A stretch of DNA of 64,000 nt from VXYL01 sp965243175 (GTDB lineage: Bacteria > Pseudomonadota > Gammaproteobacteria > Pseudomonadales > Azotimanducaceae). The notes under the pieces were generated by a model. That model ran no database searches. It was given only the letters and a program-made list of their open reading frames with translations, and was not told the DNA's origin. The stretch lies in the NCBI GenBank assembly GCA_965243175.1, contig OZ251532.1, positions 3,286,001 through 3,350,000 on the forward strand, written 5' to 3'. Below are positions 24,204-33,670 of this stretch, piece by piece; the first letter of the stretch is position 1, and each line of letters starts with the position of its first letter. Made by a program: the position numbers and the translations under genes.

Positions 24204-25064
24204 ATGGGAACAGCGAACGGCCCGCGCTTCGACCTCGAACCCTTGGCGCCGGCGATGGGCGTTCGCGTCGAAGGCTTGGACTTGCGCACCGCCTCGCGGG
24301 ATGCGGCGGACTTGGCGGGCGAACTGCGAGCGGCGCTGCTCGAACACCACCTGCTGGTCGTCAGCGGCCAGGATCTGCACGGCGAAGAACTGCAAGCGTT
24401 CGGCAGCGCCTGGGGCGAACTGCTGACGCACCCGGCGTCGATGCGCTCCGCGAATCCGCATGTGCAGACGCTGGCGAGCCGCCAAGGCGCCCGTGGGCGG
24501 GGCTACGGCGCATGGCATTCGGACATGAGCTGGCATCCGACGCCGCCGTGGATCACCATGCTTCACGCCAGAACGCTGCCGGCCTGGGGCGGCGACACGG
24601 GCTTCGCCAACCAGCACCTGGCCTTCGAGGCGCTGGACGAAGCGGCCAAGGATCGTGGCCGGATGTTCCGCCGCGACCTTCCGGCCAGCGAGGACATCGC
24701 CCACCTCAACGCCAACCACACCGGCAAGCGTTTCGGCGCTCATGTGCCGGACTCCGTCCACCCGCTGGTGCGGCTGCACGACGAGAGCGGGCGCCTGGCG
24801 CTGTACGCGAATCCGGAGTTCACCTCGCACATCGTCGGCATGGAGGAGACCGCCAGCGCCCTCGTGCTTTACGCGCTGTGGGCGCATGCGACCGGGCTGG
24901 AGTTCACCTACCGCCACCGTTGGCGCCCTGGCGACCTTGCGATCTGGGACAACCGTTCGCTGATGCACACCTCCATCCTCGACTACGACGAACCACGGGC
25001 GTTGATCCGCGTGGTGGTGAAAGGGGAGGCCGTGCGCGGCGCGGAACCGCAAGCCGGAGGGTAG
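24204..25064 (+). CDS. TauD/TfdA-family Fe(II)/2-oxoglutarate dioxygenase
   Basis: The 286-residue protein carries the facial triad: His105 and Asp107 in WHSDMSWHPTPPW, and the distal His255 in LMHTSILDY. An Arg in RALIRVVVKG binds 2-oxoglutarate. The N-terminal stretch (LAPAMGVRVEGLDLRT) and LVVSGQDL match TauD/TfdA enzymes, which hydroxylate sulfonates, aryloxyacids or similar molecules. The substrate is not predictable. It is divergent from the NIPSNAP gene and convergent with the DUF1501 gene (9-bp gap). Confidence 0.9.
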   Translation: MGTANGPRFDLEPLAPAMGVRVEGLDLRTASRDAADLAGELRAALLEHHLLVVSGQDLHGEELQAFGSAWGELLTHPASMRSANPHVQTLASRQGARGRGYGAWHSDMSWHPTPPWITMLHARTLPAWGGDTGFANQHLAFEALDEAAKDRGRMFRRDLPASEDIAHLNANHTGKRFGAHVPDSVHPLVRLHDESGRLALYANPEFTSHIVGMEETASALVLYALWAHATGLEFTYRHRWRPGDLAIWDNRSLMHTSILDYDEPRALIRVVVKGEAVRGAEPQAGG

Positions 25065-25073
25065 GCGGCGCGA

Positions 25074-26357
25074 TCAACCGAAGAACCGAAAATCCTCGGT
25101 GTTGGCGAACGGGAACCGTTGCGCGGCCGCGGTGTCGGCCACGCCCACCAGCCGCCGCAGCGCCTTGTGGACGTGCTTCGGGTGGATGCGCGTGCCGCTG
25201 GCGTCGTCCCGCCGCAACGTCGCCGGGTCGATCCTCTGCGCATGGTGCAGCGCGTCCGTTTCACCCGCGGCGCGGTTGCTCCACGGCTGGCCGTTCTGCA
25301 TCACCACCACGCTGCCGATGGGCCAGTGGTCCTTGCCTTGCGCCGCGTTGTAGTGGTTGGTGCGCCCGAAGTCGGATGCCATCACGACGATCAGCCGGTC
25401 CGCCACGCCGTGCTGTTCGGCGTAGTCCCACAGGAAATCCACGGCGTCGGTGAGGTTGCCGAGCAGCCAGCCGTGGTCGCGGTCGTGGTTGTCGTGGGTG
25501 TCGAAGCCCCATTGCCAGAGATCGGCGCCCACCGCGGCGCCGGTCTTGAACGCCAGCACCGCCAGCTGCGCCTGGCGGCGCAGCGTGCTGTAGTAGGTAT
25601 TGCTCGCGCCCGCGTAGCTCCGCGTCTGTTCCAGCTGGCCCTCCGGCGGCAAGGCGTCCGCGAAGGCGCGCAGCCCTTCCGCGGCGAAGGCGGAACGGTA
25701 GAACTCGCGGCGGCGCGCTTCGCTCGGCAACAGCTCCGGTGCTGCCGCCAGCCGGTCCGCGCGTTTGGCGCTGTAGCGGCGCAGACTGGCCCAGTCTTCC
25801 GCGCCGATGAACGGCCCGTCGTCGCCTTGGGCATCCGCTGGCGTTGCGATCTCGCGCAGCCGCGCTGGTTCGACGATGCGCGAGAAGCGCGTCACGCCGC
25901 CGGTTTCCGAATAGCCGCCGAAGTTCAGGTACGGCACCGGCAGGCCGGCGCCGTGCTGCGCGGCCAGCAGGGCGGTGACGGTGGGATAGCCTTCCGAGGC
26001 GCGACCGCTCCAGTTGTGGACCACGCCCACGGTATGCGAGTTGGTCTGCGCGTCCACGCCGTTGATGACCAGCATCCGCTGGTGGTGCTTCTCGAAGAAC
26101 GCCTTGTTGTTGGCGAACGGCGCATAGGCCAGATTTCCTGCCTGCTCGATGCCCTGCGACTTCGCCCAGTTGTTGATCGTGCGCTCGCCGGCCACGTTCG
26201 TCTTCGGATCGCAGAAGCTGGTGGGGTCCCAGGCGCCGTCCGCCTGTACGCAGACGAGGAACTTGCCGCCGTAGTCGGCGGCGTTGGCCAGCGGCAGCCG
26301 CAACCCGCTGGCCGCCGCGATGCCAAGCGCGCTCTTGAGCAGCGTCCGTCGTTTCAT
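25074..26357 (-). CDS. DUF1501-family protein with Tat-type signal
   Basis: The 427-residue protein starts MKRRTLLKSALGIAAASGLR, a twin-arginine type leader, and ends the signal at LANAADYGG. The body follows the DUF1501 pattern of the alkaline-phosphatase-like superfamily: FLVCVQADGAWDPTSFCDP, a central WQWGFDTHDNHDRDHGWLLG, then IVVMASDFGRTNHYN and GKDHWPIGSVVVM. Conserved Asp and His residues fit a metal-dependent hydrolase fold. DUF1501 proteins are usually encoded beside a cytochrome-like protein with CxxCH motifs, as here, but their reaction is unknown. Its ATG overlaps the partner's TGA (ATGA), so they are made together. Confidence 0.88.
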   Translation of the reverse strand: MKRRTLLKSALGIAAASGLRLPLANAADYGGKFLVCVQADGAWDPTSFCDPKTNVAGERTINNWAKSQGIEQAGNLAYAPFANNKAFFEKHHQRMLVINGVDAQTNSHTVGVVHNWSGRASEGYPTVTALLAAQHGAGLPVPYLNFGGYSETGGVTRFSRIVEPARLREIATPADAQGDDGPFIGAEDWASLRRYSAKRADRLAAAPELLPSEARRREFYRSAFAAEGLRAFADALPPEGQLEQTRSYAGASNTYYSTLRRQAQLAVLAFKTGAAVGADLWQWGFDTHDNHDRDHGWLLGNLTDAVDFLWDYAEQHGVADRLIVVMASDFGRTNHYNAAQGKDHWPIGSVVVMQNGQPWSNRAAGETDALHHAQRIDPATLRRDDASGTRIHPKHVHKALRRLVGVADTAAAQRFPFANTEDFRFFG

Positions 26358-29300
26358 AGGTGCAGGTACCGGTAGTCGGTGAGCAGATAGGCCAGCACCA
26401 CCACCCAGGTGCGCGCCGCGAAATGCTGGTCCGAGGTGTCCACGCGATCCCAGAAGGGATCGACGTTGGTCCACTGCCAATGCCGGTAGGGGCGGCCTTC
26501 TCGATCGCGCCGCTCGCCCACCGGGTTCGCCACGAGGCCGTCCAGGAAGTGGATGTCGTTCGTCCAATAGCAGGCGCGGCCGGAGGCGTGGTCTGAGGTG
26601 CGGTCGGGGAAGAACCACGGCCCGGCGTGCTCGGCGTTCGCCCGCTTGCGCTGCCAAACTTCCTCGAACAACTGGTAGGCGGCGGCGATGTCCTCGGCCT
26701 CGGTGTCCAGCGCGACGCCCAGCAGCTTCTCGTGCAGCGCGACGAGCGTTCGCTTGATGGCGCCGGTGCCGACGGCGTTGGGCGCTTCCGATTCCACCAC
26801 CACGTCCAGCCGGGGCGCTTCCGTGCCGTGCAAGTCTGCCCAGGCGACGATCTCCAGCGCGTAGTCGCCCGCCGCTTCCACCGCGAGCGACGCTTGCGCC
26901 CAGCCGTCGCAGTAGAGGGCGTAGTGGTCGTCTTGCGGCCCGTTGCAGTCGTCCCGCGCGGCCAAGGTCTCCAGCTCCACCGATTGCACGATCTCGCCAT
27001 CGGCGTTGCGCACGTCGAGCCGGTCGAGGAAGAGATTGCGGTCGCGGCCGGATTCGTAGAAGTCGTTCGGGAACCTCAGGAAGACGCTCTTACGGCCGGC
27101 CGTCAGTTCCCCCCGCAGCGTGTACGTCGCCTTGGCGTCGGTCGCCTCGAACGCCGCGCCCATCTCGAACAGTGGCGACATCTCCGCCTCCACGCCGCCG
27201 AACAGACGACGTTCGCCGCTCGGCAGCAAGTAGAGTTCGCGCAGCACCACCGGGCAGCTGACTTGCGCCGCGTGCGCCTGGGCGACGCCCGCCATCACCG
27301 AGGTCAGGTCGCGGCTGCGCTCGGTGATGCCGTCCGAATCGATGCCACCGTAGAGCAGTCGATGGCCGCGTTCGTCGGTGAGCGCGGCGAGGTGCTGGCG
27401 ATGGGGCTTGTTCGCCGGATGATGCCAGCGTCCCCACTCGAAACCCGTCAGCGCCGCGGTCTTGCGGGAGAGTTCCTCGGGCGTGAGCAAACGCTTCGCC
27501 CCGGCGTCCAGCAAGGCGACACTGCGTGTCTCGTCGAGACCGACCGCGGAGTCGGCGCGGAACCACTCGGAGAGCGCGAGTTCGGTGAGCAGGTCCTTCA
27601 GGTTGTAGGCCGTGCTGTCGCCGAAGCCTCCGCCGAATCCGTCGCGGAAGCCGTCCGCCAAGCGCTCCACTTCGGCCTGCTGGGCGGTCGCCGCAAGCTG
27701 CCGGCCTTGGAAGTCGGCGTCCGCATCGGTCTCGACCGGTTCGGCGACCTCGCTGGCCATCACCGCTGGCCACCAGAACTTCACCGTGGCGGTGGCGAAA
27801 TCGTCGTCGGCGACGATGCGGCGGGCGAGCCAAGCCAAGCTGTCGTCGCTGTCCGGCAGGGTGGTGCCGCGAAAGCCCGGCTCGCGCATGTCGCGGAACC
27901 AGGTGTCGCCCAAGCGATAGGGGTCCGCGACCACGGAGACCTCGGGATGGCCGTCGCCGCCGTAGCCTTCGTGGTCGGGTCCCCACGCGACCACCTCGAC
28001 CGCGTACTCACCGGCCCGCGCGGCTTCGACTTGAACGTGAACGGCGCACTCGTGGCCGCCTTGCCAAAGCTGCAAGTGGTCGCGTTCGTTCGTGGCCGGA
28101 TTGAGGCGCACTTCGCCGCAGTCCCCGTCGTCGCTCCTCGGCGGCGCGTCCTCGAACTCGTGGCGCGCTATCTCGCGACCGTCCGCGTCCACCACGCGCA
28201 GGCTGTCGACGAAGATCCGGCTGTCGTATTCGGTCTCCTCGTCGTAGAAGTCGTTGGTGTAGGCGAAGCCGATGGTGGACGGGCCGGCGGGCAGGCGCAG
28301 CGTCCAGACCAGCGTGCTGCGGCGCGGCCAGGAGGCGCCGCGGATGGCCTGGGCGCTGTCCGCGCCGTGCTTGTAGAAGTAGTCGAGGGAGTCGAGGCCG
28401 CCCCACTGGTCGCGGTAGTAGCCGGAGTCGCCGTAGTTCTGGAAGGCGCCGGCCACCGGGTCGAGTTGCTCGTGGCAGACCGTGCAGGCGGGGTTCTTCA
28501 ACGTCGGATTGTCGGTGTCCGCGAGCGCCTCGGGATCCGTCGTGCGCGACGCCGACTTCTCCACGTCGAGGCCAAGGAAGTGGTAGTACGTCCAGCGCGC
28601 CCGGGCGCGGTTGCGGTTCGTGGCGGTGCTGGGATAGCGCTGCAGGAACGCCTTGGTGTTCAGCACCCCGGCCTGGGGATGGACCGTGGCGAGCGGCCCG
28701 GGATCCACCACCCGCACGCCGATGCCGGGGATGTAGCGCTGCCGGTAGCCGGTGCCATGGCGGTGGTAGCGAACGATGGCGCTCGGCTTGAATTCGTGGA
28801 CGTCGCTGGGGTCGTCGAACGCGGTGGTCGCGCCGTAGGCGGCCGCAGCGTCTGGATTCGCCATAATGTAGTCGGCGGTCAGCACGGTGGTGTAGGGCAG
28901 GTCGTTCTCCGCCACGTGCGCGATCAGTTCCAGCGGCGCCCGCCCGGCGCCGTACTGCACGCGCCGATGCCAGCGCAGGAACCGGCCGTCGTCCGCTTGC
29001 CGCAAGCGCACGTAGTCGTCGTCGAAGTTGACGAAGAAGCCATCGTTGCCGATAACCGAGAAACGGGCGAGCTCGCGGTCGGTCAGCAAACGATCGTTGC
29101 TCGACCGCAGCAGGAACTCGTGGAAGCCAGCGCCGACCATCAGCCCGCGCACGGCGCGCCGCAGCGAGGCCAAACTGCCGTCTTCGACACTCGAGTACTC
29201 CGCCGCGGTCGGCGCCCGGCCAGCGAACAGCAGCGCCGCGCGCCGCAACGTGCTGGCTGGCGACTCCAGCCGAACGCCGTCGAAGAGGGCGGTCGCGGAA

Positions 29301-31342
29301 GGCACTTCCGGCACGGACGTTTCGCCAAGCCGCGTCAGCAGCCGCGCCATGTGGACGTGGTCTTCGGTATTCGCCGCCACTTGCACCCCGCCGCCGTGGC
29401 CGATGCCTTGGATGCGGTTCAGCAACACGCTCGCGCCGTCCTCGACATCCTCGATGAAGCGCTGGATCGCTTGCAGGTTCCGCGCTTCGTGATCGTCCGC
29501 GGCGCTTGCGGTTGTGAACAGCAGCCGCGCCCGCGCTGCACGTCCACCCGCCACGTGGCAGGCCACGCACTGGCTCTGCACGATGGATGAGATGTGCTCG
29601 GCGAAGATGCCGCTCGCCGAGGTGTCCTCCGGCCTTGGAACGCTGGAGAGATTGGCCACGCGCCTATCGCTTTCGATCAGGCTCAGCACATCGAGCGCCG
29701 CCGTCGATTCGACGACCAGGCGCCAGCTGCCGCTGCCGTCGCCGAGTGCACCGCTCAACCCATCGCCGCCCGACTCCAACTGTGCGGCGTCGATTGTTCG
29801 CGTCTGGCCCGCGGCCACGACCAGCCGAACGTCGCTCGCCCCGCGCTGGCCGAGATCGTCGCGGCCGGCGATGGTGACCGTGGCATCTTCCGCGCCCCAG
29901 TTGACGAGCCGCAGCAGGCTTCGCTGCGTCGCGTCGTCGTCGCCGAAGAAGAAGACGCTGGTGGAAACTCCGCCTTCGGCGTTCGACGTGGCGTGGTCCC
30001 GCGCCGCTGCCTGCAAGTCGACGAGCAGCCCGTCCTTGGACCGTAAATAGGCGCTGGCATGGCCCGTCAAGTTGGTGGAGAGGGCAAGCCGCCATGGCCC
30101 GGTTCCTTCGTCGAGCGCCAGGTCCGCCGAACTGAAATGCGCCGCCTGGCGCGGGCCGACCGTCAGCGCGGTGGACGCGAGCGCACGGCCGGTCTGATCG
30201 AAAGCGTGTACATCCACCGAGCCGGCGCGGTTGGATTCGTTGACGAATCGGCCGAGACCGTTGGGCTCTGCGGGAAAGAAGGGGATGCGATGCGTCGCCG
30301 AACCGCTTACGTCCCGAGAATACGCCGCCGGTGCGGCGGAGAGGTTCGCCAGACCGCCGGATCCGGCGAGCAAGTGTACGGCGTGAATGGGCCGATCCGC
30401 TCGCAGCGCGAGCCGCCAATTGCCGCTGCCGTCGCCGAACGCGCCTTCCGTGGCGGCGCTCCCGGATTCCAGATCGTCCGCGCTCAACGTGCGGGCTGCG
30501 CCAGCCGGCAGCGTCGTGCGCACTGCCGCGGCGGCGAACGCGCCGCCATCGTCCAAGCCGCGAATGGTCACCGTGGCCGGTTCGTCGCCAGCGTTCACCA
30601 GCCGCAGCAGACTCCTCTGCGCAGCGCCAGCCGGGTTGAACATCGCCACCCGGCGAACGCCCTCCGATTTCGGCGCCCGCTCGTGGAGGCTTGCCGGCAG
30701 GGCATTACCGGAGCGCGCGTAGGCGAGGACGCGAATGTCCAGCGCCGACGTGAGCACCAGCCGCCAGTCGCCCTCCGTCGGCAGGCCGACGCCTTCCGGC
30801 AAGCCGATGGCGTCGTTCCCGTACTGCAGATCTTCGCTGTCGAAATGCACTGTGGCGCGTCTGCCAATGGCGAGCATCAACGGGCCGAAGCGCTGGCCGG
30901 CATCGTCGATGGCTTCGATGGAGACTTCCCGAGCGCTCCCGCTGCGGTTGACGACGCGCACGAACCCTTGGCTCTCGGCCCGCGATGCGCTTGGCAGAAA
31001 GGGCACGAGGTGGCGAAGCGCCGTGGCGCCCGTTGATGTTGTGCGTTCCCGCGGTGCGCGAGCCGCTGTCGTCAGGCGGTGCCTAACCGAGTTCGCCCGT
31101 GCATTCGTCGAAAGATGCCAGAGGGGATGAGCGGAAGCGGTGCGTTCTGCGGCCGGCTTGGCGGCTTCCACGAGGGCGTGTGGCGCCTGAGCATGGGCCG
31201 CCGCGCGTCCGAACTCGTAGGCGGCGCGTGCTGCGTTCGCACGTTCGGCTTCCTCGCTGGTCGAAGCGCTGGCCGCGACGGCGAACGCTGCGGCAACCAG
31301 CGCGAGCGCTTGCCGGCAACGGTCAGCGCCCACCAAGTTCAT
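26354..31342 (-). CDS. Large secreted di-haem-motif protein, DUF1588/1592-like, with CBM60-like modules
   Basis: The 1662-residue protein has a signal peptide (ALALVAAAFAVAASASTSEE). Residues about 105-575 contain four ~115-residue beta repeats with RSLLRLVNAGDEPATVTIRG, LESGS and GDGSG.WRL motifs. A haem-binding CVACH is at 592-596 and a second, CTVCHEQLDP, at 953-957. Between and after them lie stretches typical of DUF1588/DUF1592 proteins (TNRNRARARWTYYHFLGLD). Two segments near residues 1010-1115 and 1405-1525 (FAYTNDFYDEE..., FPNDFYESGRDRNLFLDRLD) resemble calcium-dependent xylan-binding CBM60 modules. It is co-translated with DUF1501 and encoded 13 bp after the PhyH-HEAT gene. An extracytoplasmic redox or carbohydrate-linked role is inference. 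Confidence 0.82.
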   Translation of the reverse strand: MNLVGADRCRQALALVAAAFAVAASASTSEEAERANAARAAYEFGRAAAHAQAPHALVEAAKPAAERTASAHPLWHLSTNARANSVRHRLTTAARAPRERTTSTGATALRHLVPFLPSASRAESQGFVRVVNRSGSAREVSIEAIDDAGQRFGPLMLAIGRRATVHFDSEDLQYGNDAIGLPEGVGLPTEGDWRLVLTSALDIRVLAYARSGNALPASLHERAPKSEGVRRVAMFNPAGAAQRSLLRLVNAGDEPATVTIRGLDDGGAFAAAAVRTTLPAGAARTLSADDLESGSAATEGAFGDGSGNWRLALRADRPIHAVHLLAGSGGLANLSAAPAAYSRDVSGSATHRIPFFPAEPNGLGRFVNESNRAGSVDVHAFDQTGRALASTALTVGPRQAAHFSSADLALDEGTGPWRLALSTNLTGHASAYLRSKDGLLVDLQAAARDHATSNAEGGVSTSVFFFGDDDATQRSLLRLVNWGAEDATVTIAGRDDLGQRGASDVRLVVAAGQTRTIDAAQLESGGDGLSGALGDGSGSWRLVVESTAALDVLSLIESDRRVANLSSVPRPEDTSASGIFAEHISSIVQSQCVACHVAGGRAARARLLFTTASAADDHEARNLQAIQRFIEDVEDGASVLLNRIQGIGHGGGVQVAANTEDHVHMARLLTRLGETSVPEVPSATALFDGVRLESPASTLRRAALLFAGRAPTAAEYSSVEDGSLASLRRAVRGLMVGAGFHEFLLRSSNDRLLTDRELARFSVIGNDGFFVNFDDDYVRLRQADDGRFLRWHRRVQYGAGRAPLELIAHVAENDLPYTTVLTADYIMANPDAAAAYGATTAFDDPSDVHEFKPSAIVRYHRHGTGYRQRYIPGIGVRVVDPGPLATVHPQAGVLNTKAFLQRYPSTATNRNRARARWTYYHFLGLDVEKSASRTTDPEALADTDNPTLKNPACTVCHEQLDPVAGAFQNYGDSGYYRDQWGGLDSLDYFYKHGADSAQAIRGASWPRRSTLVWTLRLPAGPSTIGFAYTNDFYDEETEYDSRIFVDSLRVVDADGREIARHEFEDAPPRSDDGDCGEVRLNPATNERDHLQLWQGGHECAVHVQVEAARAGEYAVEVVAWGPDHEGYGGDGHPEVSVVADPYRLGDTWFRDMREPGFRGTTLPDSDDSLAWLARRIVADDDFATATVKFWWPAVMASEVAEPVETDADADFQGRQLAATAQQAEVERLADGFRDGFGGGFGDSTAYNLKDLLTELALSEWFRADSAVGLDETRSVALLDAGAKRLLTPEELSRKTAALTGFEWGRWHHPANKPHRQHLAALTDERGHRLLYGGIDSDGITERSRDLTSVMAGVAQAHAAQVSCPVVLRELYLLPSGERRLFGGVEAEMSPLFEMGAAFEATDAKATYTLRGELTAGRKSVFLRFPNDFYESGRDRNLFLDRLDVRNADGEIVQSVELETLAARDDCNGPQDDHYALYCDGWAQASLAVEAAGDYALEIVAWADLHGTEAPRLDVVVESEAPNAVGTGAIKRTLVALHEKLLGVALDTEAEDIAAAYQLFEEVWQRKRANAEHAGPWFFPDRTSDHASGRACYWTNDIHFLDGLVANPVGERRDREGRPYRHWQWTNVDPFWDRVDTSDQHFAARTWVVVLAYLLTDYRYLHL

Positions 31343-31355
31343 CTTCCGGCCCGCG

Positions 31356-32957
31356 TCAGAACGGCTTGGTGGGAAGCAGAGTGTCGTCCCAGCGCCGCTC
31401 GGCGAGAAAGCGGATGGCGCTGGCCTGCGCGGACGGCGTCGCGATGCGCGAGAGGATCTCGGTGGCGATGGCCGAGACGTAGCCGTTCTTGTCGCCCAGA
31501 GCGGCGTTGGCGATGCGCTCGATCTCGGCGAGGATTTCGCCGCTCGCCACGGCGTTCAGCAGCGCCAGCGCGGCGTTCATGCGCACCTGGTCTTCGGCGA
31601 CCCAGCCGCGCGTCACTTGCGCTTCCTGCCACTCTGGATTCGACCGCGTGAGCAGCGCTTCGATCTTCGGCAACGCTGGCGCCAATCCTTCGCCGATGGC
31701 GCCCAAGGCGTCCAATGCTTGCCGCACGACCTGGTTGTGCGGACTGTCCAGCAACGCCGCGATCCTCGCCACGCTGCCCCGTGCCGCCGCGCCCATCTCG
31801 CCGAGTGCGAAGGCGGCGTTAATCCGCATCCACGGGTCGTCGTGGGCGAGCAGCTCTTCCAGCGGCGCGACCGCGGCCTCGCCGCAGGCCGAGAGCGCGT
31901 AGGCGGCGTCCTCCATCACCACAGCGCGTTCGTTCCAACGCCGTGGATACCCGCGCACATCGTCGCGGGGAAGTGGCTGTCCATTCTCGTCCTTCGCCAG
32001 CGTGCGTTCGTGCTTGCCTTTGCCGGCGTGGGCGAGAAGCGCATCGACAAGGGCCGGCACGTCGGCGCTGGTCGCCGCCGCGTAGATGCTCTCCAACCGC
32101 TCCCGCTGGTCGGCGCTCCCGAAGCTGGCGATCGGCGAAGCAGTTTCTGCGGTTGAGTCCGCGCCGTTGGTTTCATTAGCGCCGCGCATCCAGTTCCAGA
32201 TGCGGCCCCAGGTTCTCGGCGCGTCGTATTCGGCCAGGCAGTCCGCTGGCCGCCGCCACTGCGGGTCGGTGTTGCGCCAGTTGGGCGCGGTGGCGTTGCG
32301 GGTACGGGCGAAGACGAACTTCACCATGTAGCGGGTCTTGTCCGTGCGGTTCGGAAAGCCAGCGTGGACCATGTCGAAGTGGAGCAGCAGGAAGGTGCCC
32401 GCCGGCACGTCTTCCAGCACCACGCCGGACGGCGCGACCGGATTGGCGTAGAGGTGGCTGCCGGCTTGGATGCGCGTCGGGCCCATCGCGATCGGCGTGT
32501 CGTGGGGGAAGTAGAACCCGATTAGATAGCGGGGCAGGTGGTGGCGCGCGCGGGAAAGCGGACTTTGCGCGTCCTGATGCCAGCCGGAACCAGCCCGCGA
32601 ACCCTTGCCCATGCGCGGCCCGTCGACCTCGGCACTCAACGGTTCGTTCGCGTCCTCGACCGGCGTGCTGCTGTGGACGGCGCGATGCGGATGCAGGTAG
32701 TAGCCCGGCCCGGCGAGCGATTCGAGGGCGCCGCGCACGATCGGGCAGTCCAGCACCCGATGCATCTTCGGGACGCGGGCGAGGATGTTGTTGCCGTACC
32801 AGGACTCCCGTTCCATGGCGAAGCGCAGCAACGCCTCGATCTCGCCGTGCAGTCCCGGCTCGACATCGGGCGTCAAGCGTACGAAGCCGTTGGCGATGAA
32901 CTGGCGCACCTGTTCGTCGTCCAGCGGCTTCGCGGTCGTGGTGGTCATGGCGTGCAT
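31356..32957 (-). CDS. Phytanoyl-CoA dioxygenase (PhyH)-HEAT repeat fusion
   Basis: The 533-residue protein (ATG 32957; ATG 32948 would give the usual ATGA overlap) has an N-terminal PhyH-type Fe(II)/2-oxoglutarate oxygenase. Iron ligands are His127 and Asp129 in SGWHQDAQSP and His198 in FDMVHAGFP; Arg209 in KTRYMVKF is positioned to bind 2-oxoglutarate. From about residue 285 onward there are PBS/HEAT-like helical repeats (DPWMRINAAFALGEMG, HNQVVRQALDALGAIG, VRMNAALALLN). The fusion of an oxygenase with a HEAT scaffold is unusual and suggests action on a protein-bound or large substrate. It overlaps the upstream enoyl-CoA hydratase gene and precedes the di-haem protein by 13 bp. Confidence 0.85.
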   Translation of the reverse strand: MHAMTTTTAKPLDDEQVRQFIANGFVRLTPDVEPGLHGEIEALLRFAMERESWYGNNILARVPKMHRVLDCPIVRGALESLAGPGYYLHPHRAVHSSTPVEDANEPLSAEVDGPRMGKGSRAGSGWHQDAQSPLSRARHHLPRYLIGFYFPHDTPIAMGPTRIQAGSHLYANPVAPSGVVLEDVPAGTFLLLHFDMVHAGFPNRTDKTRYMVKFVFARTRNATAPNWRNTDPQWRRPADCLAEYDAPRTWGRIWNWMRGANETNGADSTAETASPIASFGSADQRERLESIYAAATSADVPALVDALLAHAGKGKHERTLAKDENGQPLPRDDVRGYPRRWNERAVVMEDAAYALSACGEAAVAPLEELLAHDDPWMRINAAFALGEMGAAARGSVARIAALLDSPHNQVVRQALDALGAIGEGLAPALPKIEALLTRSNPEWQEAQVTRGWVAEDQVRMNAALALLNAVASGEILAEIERIANAALGDKNGYVSAIATEILSRIATPSAQASAIRFLAERRWDDTLLPTKPF

Positions 32958-33670
32958 GTCAGTGCCTGTTCGAAGGTGCTGTCGGCGGCGGCGAGAAGAC
33001 GCGCCTTGGTGTTCGCGTAGGCCGCGGGGTCGAGCGCCGCCAACTCGTCCAGAAAAGGCTTGGCGACTTGCCGCAGGTCGGTGCCAGCGGGGTAGACGTT
33101 GTGGACGAGGCCGCAAGCACGCGCCGCTTCGCCATCCATCGTCTCGCCGAGATAGGCGACCGTCCCGACCAGCGCTTGGTCGACCAGGCGCGGCAGCTTG
33201 TAGCTCCAGCCTTCCGCCGCCCAGAGCGCGCGGTGGATGCGCGGGTCGCCGTAGTTGACGTCGGCTGTGGCGAGCCGGAAGTCGCAGGAAAGGCTGTAGT
33301 CGTAGCCGGAGCCCAGGGCGTGGCCGTGGAGCAGGGCGACTGTGGGCTTCGGGCAACTGCGCAGCACCGTGGCGGATTCCAGCAGCAGTACCGGCCCGGG
33401 GCCGAGATCCAAATGGACGCGGCGCCCGGCCAGCGGATCGTCCGGGCCGACAGGTGCGCCACCGGTCAGATCGTCGCCAGCGCAGAACGCTCGGCCATTG
33501 CCGCAGAGCACCAGCGCCCGCACCGCGTCGTCCTCCGCAGCGGCAGCCACCGCCCGCTTGATCCGGGCATGTTGATCGAGGTCGAGCGCGTTCAGCTTGG
33601 CCGGCCGGTTGAGGACAAGGTGCCGAACGGCACCGTCGTCCTCCACCAGCAGCGCGTCGTCGTCGCTCAC
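32945..33670 (-). CDS. Enoyl-CoA hydratase/isomerase family protein
   Basis: The protein is 241 residues from GTG 33670, which overlaps the preceding stop as GTGA; ATG 33706 would add 12 residues. The crotonase fold is shown by HLVLNRPAKLNALDLDQHA, the oxyanion-hole loop LCGNGRAFCAGDDLTGG, ALLHGHALGSGYDYSLSCDF and the turn GDPRIHRALWAAEGWSYKLP. It should bind acyl-CoA and hydrate or isomerise a double bond; exact chemistry is open. It overlaps both neighbours, so it is translated as part of the operon. Two hydratase-like genes in tandem may form mixed complexes. Confidence 0.88.
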   Translation of the reverse strand: MSDDDALLVEDDGAVRHLVLNRPAKLNALDLDQHARIKRAVAAAAEDDAVRALVLCGNGRAFCAGDDLTGGAPVGPDDPLAGRRVHLDLGPGPVLLLESATVLRSCPKPTVALLHGHALGSGYDYSLSCDFRLATADVNYGDPRIHRALWAAEGWSYKLPRLVDQALVGTVAYLGETMDGEAARACGLVHNVYPAGTDLRQVAKPFLDELAALDPAAYANTKARLLAAADSTFEQALTCTP

